Shown here piece after piece: positions 53,369-61,744 of a DNA stretch of 64,000 bases; position 1 is the first letter of the stretch, and each line of letters starts with the position of its first letter. The translations under genes and the position numbers were made by a program. The notes beneath the pieces were generated by a model, which saw only the letters and a list, made by a program, of their open reading frames with translations, searched no databases and was not told the DNA's origin. Location of the stretch: contig OY282369.1 in assembly GCA_958295735.1 (NCBI GenBank), forward strand, positions 1,472,161-1,536,160, given 5' to 3'. The stretch comes from an uncultured Candidatus Cenarchaeum sp. GTDB lineage: Archaea; Thermoproteota; Nitrososphaeria; Nitrososphaerales; Nitrosopumilaceae.

Positions 53369-54172
53369 ATGGCGGGCCGCCGCGCCGCGCGCACCCCGCA
53401 CGTCCCGCCGGTAAGGAGGGGCTGGATGGCGAGGTACGCCGGCATCGCATCGGAGCTCGGGCTCAGCAGGGCCGGGGACGCCGCCGCGGCCCGCGAGCTC
53501 GACCGCGTGCTGCGGGATCCCGCCCCCCTGGGCGCCGCCGCGGGGGCGCTGGCCGGAAGGGCGGTCTTCGTGGCGGGGGCCGGCCCGTCGCTCGCGGCCG
53601 CCGTCCCGCGCGTGGGGAGGCACGCCGGGATGGGGCGGGGGGCCGCGCTGGTGGCGGCCGACAGCGCCCTCGGGACCGTGGTGGCGGGGGGGACGGTCCC
53701 GGACGTGGTAGTCACCGATCTGGACGGCGACTGGGCGAGCCTCGCGCGGGCCGCCGCCGCCGGCTCGCTCATGGTGGTGCACGCGCACGGGGACAACGCG
53801 GGGAGGCTGCATCTGGCCGCGCGCTTCGGGAGGTGCCTCGGGACGGCCCAGGGCAGGCCGCCGGGGCGCCTGCACAACTTCGGGGGGTTCACCGACGGCG
53901 ACAGGGCGGCGTTCATGGCAGAGTCCCTGGGGGCCTCCGCCGTCGTCCTGTGCGGGATGGACCTGCGCGGGGGCCGCATTGGCAGCCGCTCCCGCACCGC
54001 CCCCCGCGACAGGGCCGCGAAGCTGAGAAAGCTCGAGATCGCCGCGGACCTGCTGGAGTGGCTAGCCGAGGGGGCCCGCTGCCCGCTGTACTCCATGTCT
54101 GGGAGCCTGCGGGGCTTTGCGAGGGCGTCCCCGGGGGATCTGGGGAAGATCGCGTCCGGCCGCGCGCCGTGA
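53369..54172 (+). CDS. mptE: 6-hydroxymethyl-7,8-dihydropterin pyrophosphokinase MptE
   Basis: 267 residues of the DUF115 family: AVFVAGAGPSL, GAALVAADSALGTVV, PDVVVTDLDGDW, MVVHAHGDN and LCGMDL. In archaea DUF115 proteins of this type replace FolK, activating the pterin for dihydropteroate synthase. Divergent position next to folP supports this. The ATG agrees with the shared promoter. An N-terminal basic extension of about 18 residues precedes the conserved part. Confidence 0.9.
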   Translation: MAGRRAARTPHVPPVRRGWMARYAGIASELGLSRAGDAAAARELDRVLRDPAPLGAAAGALAGRAVFVAGAGPSLAAAVPRVGRHAGMGRGAALVAADSALGTVVAGGTVPDVVVTDLDGDWASLARAAAAGSLMVVHAHGDNAGRLHLAARFGRCLGTAQGRPPGRLHNFGGFTDGDRAAFMAESLGASAVVLCGMDLRGGRIGSRSRTAPRDRAAKLRKLEIAADLLEWLAEGARCPLYSMSGSLRGFARASPGDLGKIASGRAP

Positions 54173-54520
54173 CGGCGCGGGCCCGCCGGGCTGGGAGAGC
54201 CGCCCCCGCCGCATCCCCCTTCCCCGCAACCCGCCGCCCCCGGCCCGGCCCCCGGGCGGCGGAGGGCGCGGGCGGCCGTGGCGGAATGCGCGGGGCCGAA
54301 GTGTTGCGGAATGCGCGGGGCCGGAAAGCGGGGCGCCGGGAAAAAGGCGCGGGCGGCCGGGGCGGAATGCGCGGGGCCGCCAGTGTTGCGGAATACGCGG
54401 GCCGGGGATCCCGGCGCCGGGAAAAAGGCGCGGGCGGCTCTGGGATCCCGGCGCCGGGAACGCGCCGCGGCGGGGCCGTTCCGCGCCTGCGCGGATGCCG
54501 CCCGCCCCGCGCAATCCACA
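54173..54520. repeat. GC-rich interleaved direct repeats upstream of tiaS
   Basis: From about 54266 to 54465, blocks containing GGCGCGGGCGGCC, GGCGGAATGCGCGGGGCC and GCGCCGGGAAAAAGGCGCGG recur two to three times in shifting combination (for example at 54267 and 54347). No gene is recognisable in the 375 bp between mptE and tiaS. Confidence 0.7.
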
Positions 54521-54548
54521 AATTGGCCGCCGGGCCGCGGGCGGGGGG

Positions 54549-55931
54549 TTGCGCGCGGCTGGCGGGGGGAAGAATGGCGGCGGGGCGACCCTGCTCTCCA
54601 TCGGCATCGACGACACGGACTCGGCCGAGGGCATGTGCACCACGTACCTCGGGTTCATGCTGGCCGCGGAGCTGCTTGAAAAAGGAGAGGCCGGGTTCGC
54701 CTCGTACCCGCGGCTGGTCCGCCTCAACCCCAACGTGCCGTGGAGGACGCGGGGCAACGGGGCCGTCGGGCTGAGGGTGCTGACGGACGATCCCGGCGCG
54801 GTGAAGGAGAGGGCGATCGGCCTCGTGAGGCGCTGCTCGGACGTCAAAAACGGCGCGAACCCGGCCGTCGCGTTCTGCGAGGGCGAAGTTCCGGCGGAGC
54901 TGGCCGCGTTCGGCCGCGCGGCGCTGTGGCGGCTGCTCCCCCGGGCGCGCGCCCTGGAGGCGGCCGAGCGGCACGGCTTGGAGACGTTCCGCATGGGGAA
55001 CGGCCGGGGGCTGGTCGGCGCCGTGAGCGCCATCGGGTACGAGTTCGGCGACAGCACGCTGGAGATCCTCGCGTACAGGGAGCGGGGCAGGTTCGGCACC
55101 GCGAGGGCCGTCTCGCCGGAGAGCGTCAGGCTCATGCATGAGCGGACGCGCCCGCGCACTTTCAACAGCTACGACGAGGAGAAGCGCCGCGCGCTCGTCT
55201 CGCCGCGCGGGCCCGATCCCGTCCTGTACGGGATAAGGGGGGAGGATCCGGCCGTGCTGCTGGCCGCCTCGCGGTCCGTGGATGCCGGGGAGCCGCTGGC
55301 CGGCTACATGATGTTCCAGTCGAACCAGGGTACGGGCGACCACCTGGCCCACGAGCTCGGGGAGCGGGACGCGGTGCCGCACGCGTCGGGGACGGTCACC
55401 GGCACCGTGTCCGGCCCGCCGCGCGTGGGGCCGGGCGGCCACGCGTACTTCGAGGTGGCCGCGGCCGGCGCGCCCGCCGGCAGCCGCCCCCCCGTCCGCT
55501 GCGCCGCGTACAAGGAGTCGGGGCTGGCCGGCTGCGCCGCGGCCATGCGCGGCGGCGACGCGGTGAGGGCGGGGGGCGGGATCCGGCGCGCCGCCGCCGG
55601 CCACCCCCGCGTGCTCAACGCGGAGTTCCTGGAGATCCTGGACCTGGCGCGCCCGACCCGCGAGGCCAATCCCGCGTGCGGGCGCTGCGCCAAAAGGATG
55701 AAGTCCAAGGGCGCGGGGCAGGGATTCAAGTGCATCAAGTGCGGGAGCAGGGCCGGCTCCAAGGTGGCCGAGGCCGTCCCGCGGCGCCTGCGCAGGGGAC
55801 TGTACCTTCCCCCCGCATCGGCGCAGCGGCACCTGGCGCGCCCCCTGCAGCGGCAGGGGGTGACCAATGCGGTGGGGTTCGACGGCTCGGTGGCGTGGAT
55901 CGGGAGGTTTGAAGTTGATAGCGGGGAGTAG
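54549..55931 (+). CDS. tiaS: tRNA(Ile2) 2-agmatinylcytidine synthetase TiaS
   Basis: About 460 residues. TiaS attaches agmatine to C34 of tRNA-Ile2 (CAU) so that it reads AUA. Seen in order: SIGIDDTDSAEGMCTTYLG, LNPNVPWRTRGNGAVGL, the central catalytic region SNQGTGDHLAHEL, an OB-fold part (VSGPPRVGPGGHAYFEV), and a C-terminal zinc ribbon (CGRCAKRM..CIKCGSRA). The start is uncertain; TTG at 54549 fits an AT-rich box at about 54520. The last 13 bp overlap the 3' end of the opposite-strand tRNA. Confidence 0.92.
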   Translation: MRAAGGGKNGGGATLLSIGIDDTDSAEGMCTTYLGFMLAAELLEKGEAGFASYPRLVRLNPNVPWRTRGNGAVGLRVLTDDPGAVKERAIGLVRRCSDVKNGANPAVAFCEGEVPAELAAFGRAALWRLLPRARALEAAERHGLETFRMGNGRGLVGAVSAIGYEFGDSTLEILAYRERGRFGTARAVSPESVRLMHERTRPRTFNSYDEEKRRALVSPRGPDPVLYGIRGEDPAVLLAASRSVDAGEPLAGYMMFQSNQGTGDHLAHELGERDAVPHASGTVTGTVSGPPRVGPGGHAYFEVAAAGAPAGSRPPVRCAAYKESGLAGCAAAMRGGDAVRAGGGIRRAAAGHPRVLNAEFLEILDLARPTREANPACGRCAKRMKSKGAGQGFKCIKCGSRAGSKVAEAVPRRLRRGLYLPPASAQRHLARPLQRQGVTNAVGFDGSVAWIGRFEVDSGE

Positions 55932-56007
55932 ATTTGAACTACTGATTTGCGGGTTATGAGCCCGCCGGGATGACCTAGCCCTTGGCGACTGACTTCCCCA
56001 CCCCGCT
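55919..56007 (-). tRNA. Initiator tRNA-Met (CAT) with enlarged D-loop
   Basis: The acceptor stem AGCGGGG (56007-56001) pairs with CCCCGCT (55926-55920). The anticodon arm is GCGGG-CTCATAA-CCCGC and the T-arm AGTAG-TTCAAAT-CTACT. The A1:T72 pair and three G:C pairs in the anticodon stem identify the initiator. The D-arm region is about 14 nt longer than normal (extra AGTCGCCAAGGGCT or a shifted equivalent), which would make an abnormal D-loop unless removed as a small intron. CCA is not encoded. TATA box at 56031-56038. Confidence 0.88.
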
Positions 56008-56030
56008 GTGCGGGGGGACGAGGCCGCGCG

Positions 56031-56038
56031 CTATATAC
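56031..56038 (-). promoter_or_regulatory. TATA box of tRNA-Met
   Basis: GTATATAG on the minus strand, about 27 nt before the tRNA 5' end. Confidence 0.6.
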
Positions 56039-56039
56039 C

Positions 56040-56299
56040 TTGTCGGAAAGGATGCGTGACGGGAGCCGCGGGGCGGGGCAGCGGCCGCGATGTCTTTCCC
56101 GCCGATGCCGACCTTCCTGCCCGCCCGGCCGGCCGCGCCGGAATGGGGCCGGCCGCGCCGGAATGGGGCCGGCCGGCCGCCCCGCCGGCCGCGCCATTCC
56201 GCGTCCCCCGTTCGGCCGCCTTGGAGCGCCCGCAGAACGATCTGCTGCTGAATAACGCCTCCGGGCCGGATCCGCGCGCTTGTTGAGGATGCCGGTGGA
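56040..56299. other. GC-rich intergenic region with short direct repeats
   Basis: CGCCGGAATGGGGCCGGCCG occurs twice near 56146-56175. No gene or RNA is recognised between the tRNA promoter and the DUF262 gene promoter. Confidence 0.5.
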
Positions 56300-56309
56300 C
56301 ACATAAGGC
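56300..56309 (+). promoter_or_regulatory. Promoter box of the DUF262 gene
   Basis: CACATAAGG, centred about 25 nt before the GTG at 56329. Confidence 0.5.
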
Positions 56310-56328
56310 ATGGCAAGAACCGCCCTTC

Positions 56329-58125
56329 GTGTCCGCCCAGCAGCAAAAGTACGAGGTTAATCAGTACACGGTAGACAGCATACTCGCCTGGGTCGATGCC
56401 GGAGACATAGCGATCCCGGAAATACAAAGGCCGTTCGTCTGGGAAAAGGCGAGGGTAAGGAGCCTCATAGACTCCCTGTACAAGGGATTTCCTATAGGTT
56501 ACCTCATCGTGTGGAAAAACCCAGACGTCACCCTAAAGGACGGCACCAAGTCGCTCGGCAAAAAGATCTTGATTGACGGCCAGCAGAGGGTCACGTCGCT
56601 TGCCGCGGCGCTGCTGGGGAGGGAGATCACGAACAAGCGATACACGAAGGAGAGGATACGCATCGCGTTCAACCCCGCCCGCGAGGAATTCGCGGTGCAG
56701 AACCCGGCCATAGAGAAAGACGACTCGTGGATACCGGACATCGCGCCGATCATGAGCGGCAAGAAAAGCGTGTTCGCGGCCCTCGACGAGTACTGCAGGA
56801 AAAACGGCGGCGCCGACAGGGAAAAAATGGGACGGGCCATAGAAAACCTGTGCGGGATACGGGCGAAGACCCTGGGGCTCATAGAGCTGGGGCAGTACCT
56901 GGACATCGACGCCGTGACGACGATCTTCGAGCGGATCAACTCCGAAGGCGTGCGGCTGAGCAAGGCCGACTTTGCGATGTCGAAGATCGCGTCATACGGG
57001 GAGTTCGGCTCGAACCTCAGAAAACTGATAGACTTCTTCTGCCACCTCGCGGCGGCCCCGGAATTCTACCCGCAGCTGGAAAACATCAGCGACGCGCTCA
57101 GCCCAAAGCACCTGGGCGCCATCCGCTGGCTCAAGGACGAGACGGACGACCTGTACGACCCGACGTACTCGGACGTGCTTCGCGTGGCCCTCGTCGGCGG
57201 ATTCGGCAGGGGGAAGATGGGGGATCTGGTGAGCATGCTGTCGGGGCGGAACTTTGAGACGCGCGAGTTCGAAGTGCAGATACAGGAGGACGCCTTCGAG
57301 CGGCTGGAGGAGACAATCCTGAGGTTCGCCAACGAGCACAACTTCACGAAATTCACCATGATCGTCCGATCCGCGGGGTTCGTCAGCCCCGACATGATCC
57401 GCGGGACGGGGGCGCTGAACTTTGCCTACGCCGCGTACTTGAAGCTGAGGGAACTGGGCACGCCGCAGAACGAGATCGAGCCGTTCGTGCGCCGGTGGTT
57501 CGTGATGTCGCTACTGACGAGCAGGTATTCGGCCTCGCCCGAGACCGTTTTTGACAGCGACATCAAGCGGATCGCGGAAGATCCCCACAAGCACCTCCGG
57601 TACGTGGAGGATTCGGAGCTGTCGGATGCGTTTTGGAACACCAAGCTGGTGGGGGAGCTCGAGACGTCGAGCAGGACCAGCCAGTCCCTGTACGTGTTTT
57701 TTGCATCGCAGATCAAGGCGGCCAGCAAGGGCTTCCTGTCTACGGACATAACGGTGCGCGACATGAGCGCGGGCGACGGGGAAATCCACCACATATTCCC
57801 CAAGGCGTACGTCAAAAAGACCCACAACAACAGGAGGGACTACAACCAGATCGCGAACTTGGTATACATGCAGTCGGAGATCAACAAGGCCGTGGGGGAC
57901 AAGCCCCCGTCCGAATACTTCGGCAAGGTGCTTGCGCAGTGCCGCGGCGGCCCGCGCAAATTCGGCGGCATATCGGACATGGAGTCGCTGCGCTCCAACA
58001 TGGAGCAGAACTGCATCCCGGAGTCCGCGTTCGAGATGTCGATCGGCGACTACCACGACTTTCTGGGCCAGCGGAGGATGCTCATGGCGGGCGCAATCCG
58101 GCGCTATTACGAAGGCCTGCGCTGA
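56329..58125 (+). CDS. DUF262-HNH protein, putative defence NTPase/nuclease
   Basis: 598 residues. N-terminal DUF262 (GmrSD-N, ParB-like) domain with AIPEIQRPFVWEKARVRSLI, GFPIGYLIVWKN and the DGQQR motif at 83-87. C-terminal HNH-like nuclease region with GEIHHIFPKAYVKK (about 485-498) and NQIANLVYMQSEINKAVGDK. Similar two-domain proteins include GmrSD and SspE, which act against modified or unmodified phage DNA. There is no partner gene, methylase or phosphorothioation gene in the window. Its codon use is less GC-rich than the neighbours, suggesting transfer. GTG start by promoter spacing. Confidence 0.88.
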   Translation: MSAQQQKYEVNQYTVDSILAWVDAGDIAIPEIQRPFVWEKARVRSLIDSLYKGFPIGYLIVWKNPDVTLKDGTKSLGKKILIDGQQRVTSLAAALLGREITNKRYTKERIRIAFNPAREEFAVQNPAIEKDDSWIPDIAPIMSGKKSVFAALDEYCRKNGGADREKMGRAIENLCGIRAKTLGLIELGQYLDIDAVTTIFERINSEGVRLSKADFAMSKIASYGEFGSNLRKLIDFFCHLAAAPEFYPQLENISDALSPKHLGAIRWLKDETDDLYDPTYSDVLRVALVGGFGRGKMGDLVSMLSGRNFETREFEVQIQEDAFERLEETILRFANEHNFTKFTMIVRSAGFVSPDMIRGTGALNFAYAAYLKLRELGTPQNEIEPFVRRWFVMSLLTSRYSASPETVFDSDIKRIAEDPHKHLRYVEDSELSDAFWNTKLVGELETSSRTSQSLYVFFASQIKAASKGFLSTDITVRDMSAGDGEIHHIFPKAYVKKTHNNRRDYNQIANLVYMQSEINKAVGDKPPSEYFGKVLAQCRGGPRKFGGISDMESLRSNMEQNCIPESAFEMSIGDYHDFLGQRRMLMAGAIRRYYEGLR

Positions 58126-58340
58126 CCGGACTCCCGCGCGCGGGCGGCGGGAGTCAGGGCGCCCCGAAGGGGGGCGGGCCGGAAGGCGGCCGCGGATCCC
58201 GGCGGGCGGGAGGGGGAGCGCCGAGCGGGGAGGGCGAAAAACCGGAGGCGCGAGGCCCGAGGCCGCGAGTAGCCGCCCCCGCCGATCCGGATCCGCGCCG
58301 GGCGCGGGAGGGCGGCCGGCCCCGGAGGCCCCGCCAACCC

Positions 58341-58350
58341 ATTAATAGAA
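58341..58350 (+). promoter_or_regulatory. TATA box of the sugar dehydrogenase-HMGR operon
   Basis: ATTAATAGAA, centred 25 nt before the GTG at 58369. Confidence 0.6.
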
Positions 58351-58368
58351 ACCGGCGCCCGGGCGCCC

Positions 58369-59490
58369 GTGGACAAGCGCATCCGCATAGCCGGCATAGC
58401 CGCCGCGGTAGCCTTTTCGGCGGTGATACTCACCTCCCCGTCCGAGCCCCTCCCGCTCCCCGCGCCGACCACCACGCGCAACCAGAGCGACTCGGTGGAG
58501 GTCATAGCGACGAACCTGGACGACCCGCGCTCCGTGGCGTTCGCCGGCGGGAACGTCCTGGTCTCCGAAAAGGCCGGCCGCATACGCGTGGTGCAGGACG
58601 GCGCGCTGCTCGCCGAGCCGCTCGCCACGCTGCGCGTGGCCGACGACATCGGCAGCGGGCTGCTGGGGATAGCAGCGCATCCCGGCTACGCGGAGAACCG
58701 CCTCGTGTACGCCTACTACACGTACGCGGAGGGCGGCGCCCTGTGGAACAAGGTGATGCGCATAACCGAGCGGGACAACAGGCTGGAGGACGCGGAGACG
58801 GTGCTGGACGGGATACCCGGCTCGCGGTTCAGCAACGGCGGCGCACTGAAGTTCGGCCCCGACGGCAAGCTGTACGTGGGGACGGGCTCGGTCTCGGACT
58901 CGCTCCGCCTCTCGCAGGATGCGGGCTCGCTGGCCGGGAAGATACTGCGCATCAACGACGACGGGACGGTCCCGGAGGACAACCCGTTCCCCGGCTCCCC
59001 CGTCTATTCCACGGGGCACAGGGACCCGCGGGGCCTGGCGTGGACGGCGGACGGCGCCACGATGTACTCGACGGATCTGGGGCCCTCCAAGAACGACGAG
59101 GTGAACGTGGTGGTGCCGGGCGGCAACTACGGCTGGCCCGACGCCGAGTGCGGCGGGGACGGCGGCGGCGGCCGCCCCGGCCTGCTCGCCCCCGCCGTCT
59201 GCTTCGATCCGGCCGTCGGGGCGGGGGGCATCGTAATATACTCGGGCGGGGTGCCGGGGCTGGAGGGCATGATGATCCTGGCATCCACGAGGACGGCCAA
59301 CCTCTACGGGCTGGACCTCGGCGGGGACGATGCCGGGGCCGGCGGGCAGCGCGGCCTGCTGGGGGGGCTGGGGCGCATCCGGGACGTGGCCCAGGGCCCC
59401 GACGGCAGCCTCTACGCGATAACCGCCAACACGGACGGGAAGGGCTTCCCGGACGACCTGGACGACCGGCTGGTGAGGATCACGGGGTGA
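58369..59490 (+). CDS. PQQ-dependent sugar dehydrogenase-like protein
   Basis: 373 residues. An N-terminal hydrophobic signal/anchor (IAGIAAAVAFSAVILTS) is followed by a six-bladed beta-propeller of the glucose/sorbosone dehydrogenase family: LDDPRSVAFAGGNVLVSEKAGRI, GLLGIAAHPGYAENR, NGGALKFGPDGKLYVGTG, STGHRDPRGLAWTADG, NYGWPDAECGG. Likely outside the membrane. Substrate and whether it binds PQQ are unknown; many archaeal members are not characterised. The stop overlaps the start of the HMG-CoA reductase gene (GTGA). Confidence 0.9.
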   Translation: MDKRIRIAGIAAAVAFSAVILTSPSEPLPLPAPTTTRNQSDSVEVIATNLDDPRSVAFAGGNVLVSEKAGRIRVVQDGALLAEPLATLRVADDIGSGLLGIAAHPGYAENRLVYAYYTYAEGGALWNKVMRITERDNRLEDAETVLDGIPGSRFSNGGALKFGPDGKLYVGTGSVSDSLRLSQDAGSLAGKILRINDDGTVPEDNPFPGSPVYSTGHRDPRGLAWTADGATMYSTDLGPSKNDEVNVVVPGGNYGWPDAECGGDGGGGRPGLLAPAVCFDPAVGAGGIVIYSGGVPGLEGMMILASTRTANLYGLDLGGDDAGAGGQRGLLGGLGRIRDVAQGPDGSLYAITANTDGKGFPDDLDDRLVRITG

Positions 59491-60812
59491 GCGGCACGGC
59501 CGCCGCGCGGCCGCCGCCGCCGCCGCCGCCCGCGGCCGGCGGCTCGGCGATACCGCGCTTTTACGAGCTGGACAGGGCCGCGCGGGTGCGCGCGGTGGCC
59601 GCCTTCGCGGGGCTCACCGCGGAGGAGGAGGCCCTCCTGGCGGGGAGGGGCGGCGGCATCTCCTTCGAGGACGCCGACCGCATGGTGGAGAACGCGGTGG
59701 GAACCTTCTCCCTCCCGCTCGCGGTGGCCACCAACTTCCGCATCAACGGCCGCGACGTCCTGGTGCCGATGGTGACGGAGGAGCCCTCGGTCGTGGCGGC
59801 CGCCTCGAAGGGGGCCAAGGCGGCCAGGGCGGGAGGCGGCTTTTCGGCCAGCGCGGGCGAGCCCGTGTGCACGGGGCAGATCCAGGTGGTGGGCGCCGGG
59901 CCGCCGTCCTCGTTTCCGGACGCGGCGGCCCGCGTGCGCGAGGCCTCCCCGGAGATTCTCGAGGCCGCCAACGCGCGGAGCGGCACGCTGTCCGGGATGG
60001 GCCGCGGCGCCAGGTCCGTCTCGTGCCGGATGCTGCGGCCGGGCGGGGAGGAGGGCGACATGGCGCTGGTGGTGGAGCTCGAGGTGGACGTGGCCGACGC
60101 GATGGGGGCCAACGTGACCAACTCCATGTGCGAGGCGGCCGCGCCCGTGGTGGAGAGGGCCGCGGGGGGGCGGGCGCTGCTCAGGATACTCTCCAACTAT
60201 TCCACCGCGCGGACGGCCAGGGCCGAGGCCGTGTTCCCGCGCGGGGAGGTCGGCGGCGCCGCCGTGGTGGACGACATGCTGCGCGCGTACCGGTTCGCCA
60301 GGGACGACGTGTACAGGGCGGTGACCCACAACAAGGGGGTGATGAACGGGTGCGCGGCGGCCGCCGCCGCCGCGGGGCAGGACGGCAGGGCCGTCGAGGC
60401 GGCGGCCCACGCGTACGCGGCGCGGGGCGGCGCGTACCGGTCGCTCACGGAATGGTCGGCGGACGGGGAGGGCAACCTGGTGGGCTCGCTGGAGATCCCG
60501 CTCGCCGTCGGGACGGTGGGCGGCGTGGCCGGGGTGCACCCGCTCGCCCGGCTCTGCCTCAGGATACTCGGCGCGTCATCCTCGCGCGAGCTCGCGTGCG
60601 CGATAGCCTCGGCGGGGCTGGCCCAGAACTACGCGGCCATGAGGGCCCTGTGCACGGAGGGCATACAGCGGGGGCACATGCGGCTGCACGCCAGGAACCT
60701 GGCCGCCGCGGCCGGGGCGCGGTCCTCCGAGATAGACCGCACGGCCGAGGCGATGATCCGCGAGGGCCGCATATCGCTGGCCCGTGCCGCGGAGATCCTC
60801 GGCGGCGCCTAG
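59487..60812 (+). CDS. 3-hydroxy-3-methylglutaryl-CoA reductase, class II type
   Basis: 441 residues. It makes mevalonate for isoprenoid lipids. The motif set is class II: ENAVGTFSLPLAVATNF (catalytic Glu67), VPMVTEEPSVVAAAS, VADAMGANVTNSMCEA, AVTHNKGVMNG (catalytic Lys), VGTVGGVAGVHPLA and the terminal His segment GIQRGHMRLHARNLA. Class I enzymes instead have ENVIGYMPIP. The N-terminus has a run of eight prolines. GTG overlaps the preceding stop by 4 nt. Confidence 0.94.
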   Translation: MSGTAAARPPPPPPPAAGGSAIPRFYELDRAARVRAVAAFAGLTAEEEALLAGRGGGISFEDADRMVENAVGTFSLPLAVATNFRINGRDVLVPMVTEEPSVVAAASKGAKAARAGGGFSASAGEPVCTGQIQVVGAGPPSSFPDAAARVREASPEILEAANARSGTLSGMGRGARSVSCRMLRPGGEEGDMALVVELEVDVADAMGANVTNSMCEAAAPVVERAAGGRALLRILSNYSTARTARAEAVFPRGEVGGAAVVDDMLRAYRFARDDVYRAVTHNKGVMNGCAAAAAAAGQDGRAVEAAAHAYAARGGAYRSLTEWSADGEGNLVGSLEIPLAVGTVGGVAGVHPLARLCLRILGASSSRELACAIASAGLAQNYAAMRALCTEGIQRGHMRLHARNLAAAAGARSSEIDRTAEAMIREGRISLARAAEILGGA

Positions 60813-61102
60813 CGCCGCCGGAGCGGCCGCGCCCTGGAGCCCAGCGAGGACAAGCCCCCGCCCCCGCCGCCCTTTCCCTCCCCCCGCGCGTCGTAGAACC
60901 TCCTGCCGTCCCCCTTCCCGTACTGCACGAGGTGGGGATGCCTGCTCGGCTCCTCGTGTATCTCGTTGTGGCACTTCCAGTGCACGTAGCAGCAGACCTC
61001 GGGGAAGTACTTCACGTGGTGCACGATAAGCTCCGCATCCTTCTCGGGCGGCCCGCGGCAGCAGATACACATCTCCCTGCCGTTCATGTACGTCCTTTTC
61101 AT
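60809..61102 (-). CDS. Small HNH-type zinc protein
   Basis: 97 residues. CICCRGPPEKDAELIVHHVKYFPEVCCYVHWKCHNEIH shows an HNH-endonuclease-like pattern: two CxxC-type pairs, an HH and a CHNEIH that would be the HNH core. The C-terminus is Gly/Arg-rich. A role as a nuclease is plausible but not proven. TATA box GCCTTTTAGC (about 61120-61130) lies 24 nt from the ATG at 61102. The last 4 bp overlap convergent HMGR. Confidence 0.75.
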   Translation of the reverse strand: MKRTYMNGREMCICCRGPPEKDAELIVHHVKYFPEVCCYVHWKCHNEIHEEPSRHPHLVQYGKGDGRRFYDARGEGKGGGGGGLSSLGSRARPLRRR

Positions 61103-61130
61103 CAGGGGGGGACGGCCGGCCCGGCTAAAA

Positions 61131-61712
61131 GGCTTGGCGCGCGCCTCCCGCCGGCGCGCCAGCCGCGATCCGGGCGCGGGATCGGGGGCGGCCCGCCGCC
61201 GCGGGCGCGGCTTGCCGGGCCGGCCCGCGCCGTCCCGGCGCGGCTCCGCGCGCTTCCCCCCGGCGCGTCCCCGAGCTTCGACCGCGCCGGCCCCCGCCGT
61301 GCCCGCGCGCGCCGCAGGCGATCGCCCCCGTGCTGGCGCGTGCGGAGTACGCCGCGGCGCGGGGCGGCGGGCGGGCGGGCGGGACCGCGCCGGACGCGCG
61401 CATGGCGGGGAACCGCCGCCGCGATGCCACGAAAGTGATAGGGATCGGCGCCCGGGGCGCGCGGGCGCCGGGCGCAGGACCCAAGTGCTTTACGATTGTC
61501 GTCGGCACAGCAACGGGGATCGGCGCCCGGGGCGCGCGGGCGCGGGACCCCGGCACCCGCGATCGCATCGCGGGGAGTGCGCGCGGCGGGCGGGCGCGCG
61601 CGCGGCGAACCCCTGCTCCGGCTCGCGCGGGGGGGCGGCCGCGCCCGCGCGCTGCCGGGACGGCGGGCGGCGCGGCGGCGGCGGCGGCCGATCCGGCGCC
61701 CGGCGCGGGCGC
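61131..61712. other. Long GC-rich intergenic region with a 75-bp-spaced duplication
   Basis: About 580 bp before hisG. A segment around GGATCGGCGCCCGGGGCGCG occurs at 61442 and 61516 with different intervening sequence (including the AT-richer TGCTTTACGATTGTCGTCGG). No gene with a promoter box is recognised; the region may be repeat debris. Confidence 0.5.
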
Positions 61713-61713
61713 G

Positions 61714-61723
61714 GTATTATATA
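61714..61723 (+). promoter_or_regulatory. TATA box of the his genes
   Basis: GTATTATATAG, centred 26 nt before the hisG GTG at 61745. Confidence 0.65.
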
Positions 61724-61744
61724 GTCGGGCGCCGCCCCCGCCCC

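Noticed and set aside
52383-53450. An N-terminal extension of guaB upstream of position 52382
   Set aside because: The upstream open frame overlaps folP on the same strand in another frame; a TATA box at 52411-52420 and the normal GuaB N-terminus place the start at 52382.
55919-56007. tRNA-Ile2 (CAT) as the substrate of the adjacent TiaS
   Set aside because: The A1:T72 pair and the three consecutive G:C pairs in the anticodon stem are initiator tRNA-Met identity elements, so the neighbourhood with tiaS is not a substrate pairing.
61131-61712. A second transposase relic in the long gap before hisG
   Set aside because: I compared the frames by eye with IS481-type motifs and found none; only a short duplication is visible.
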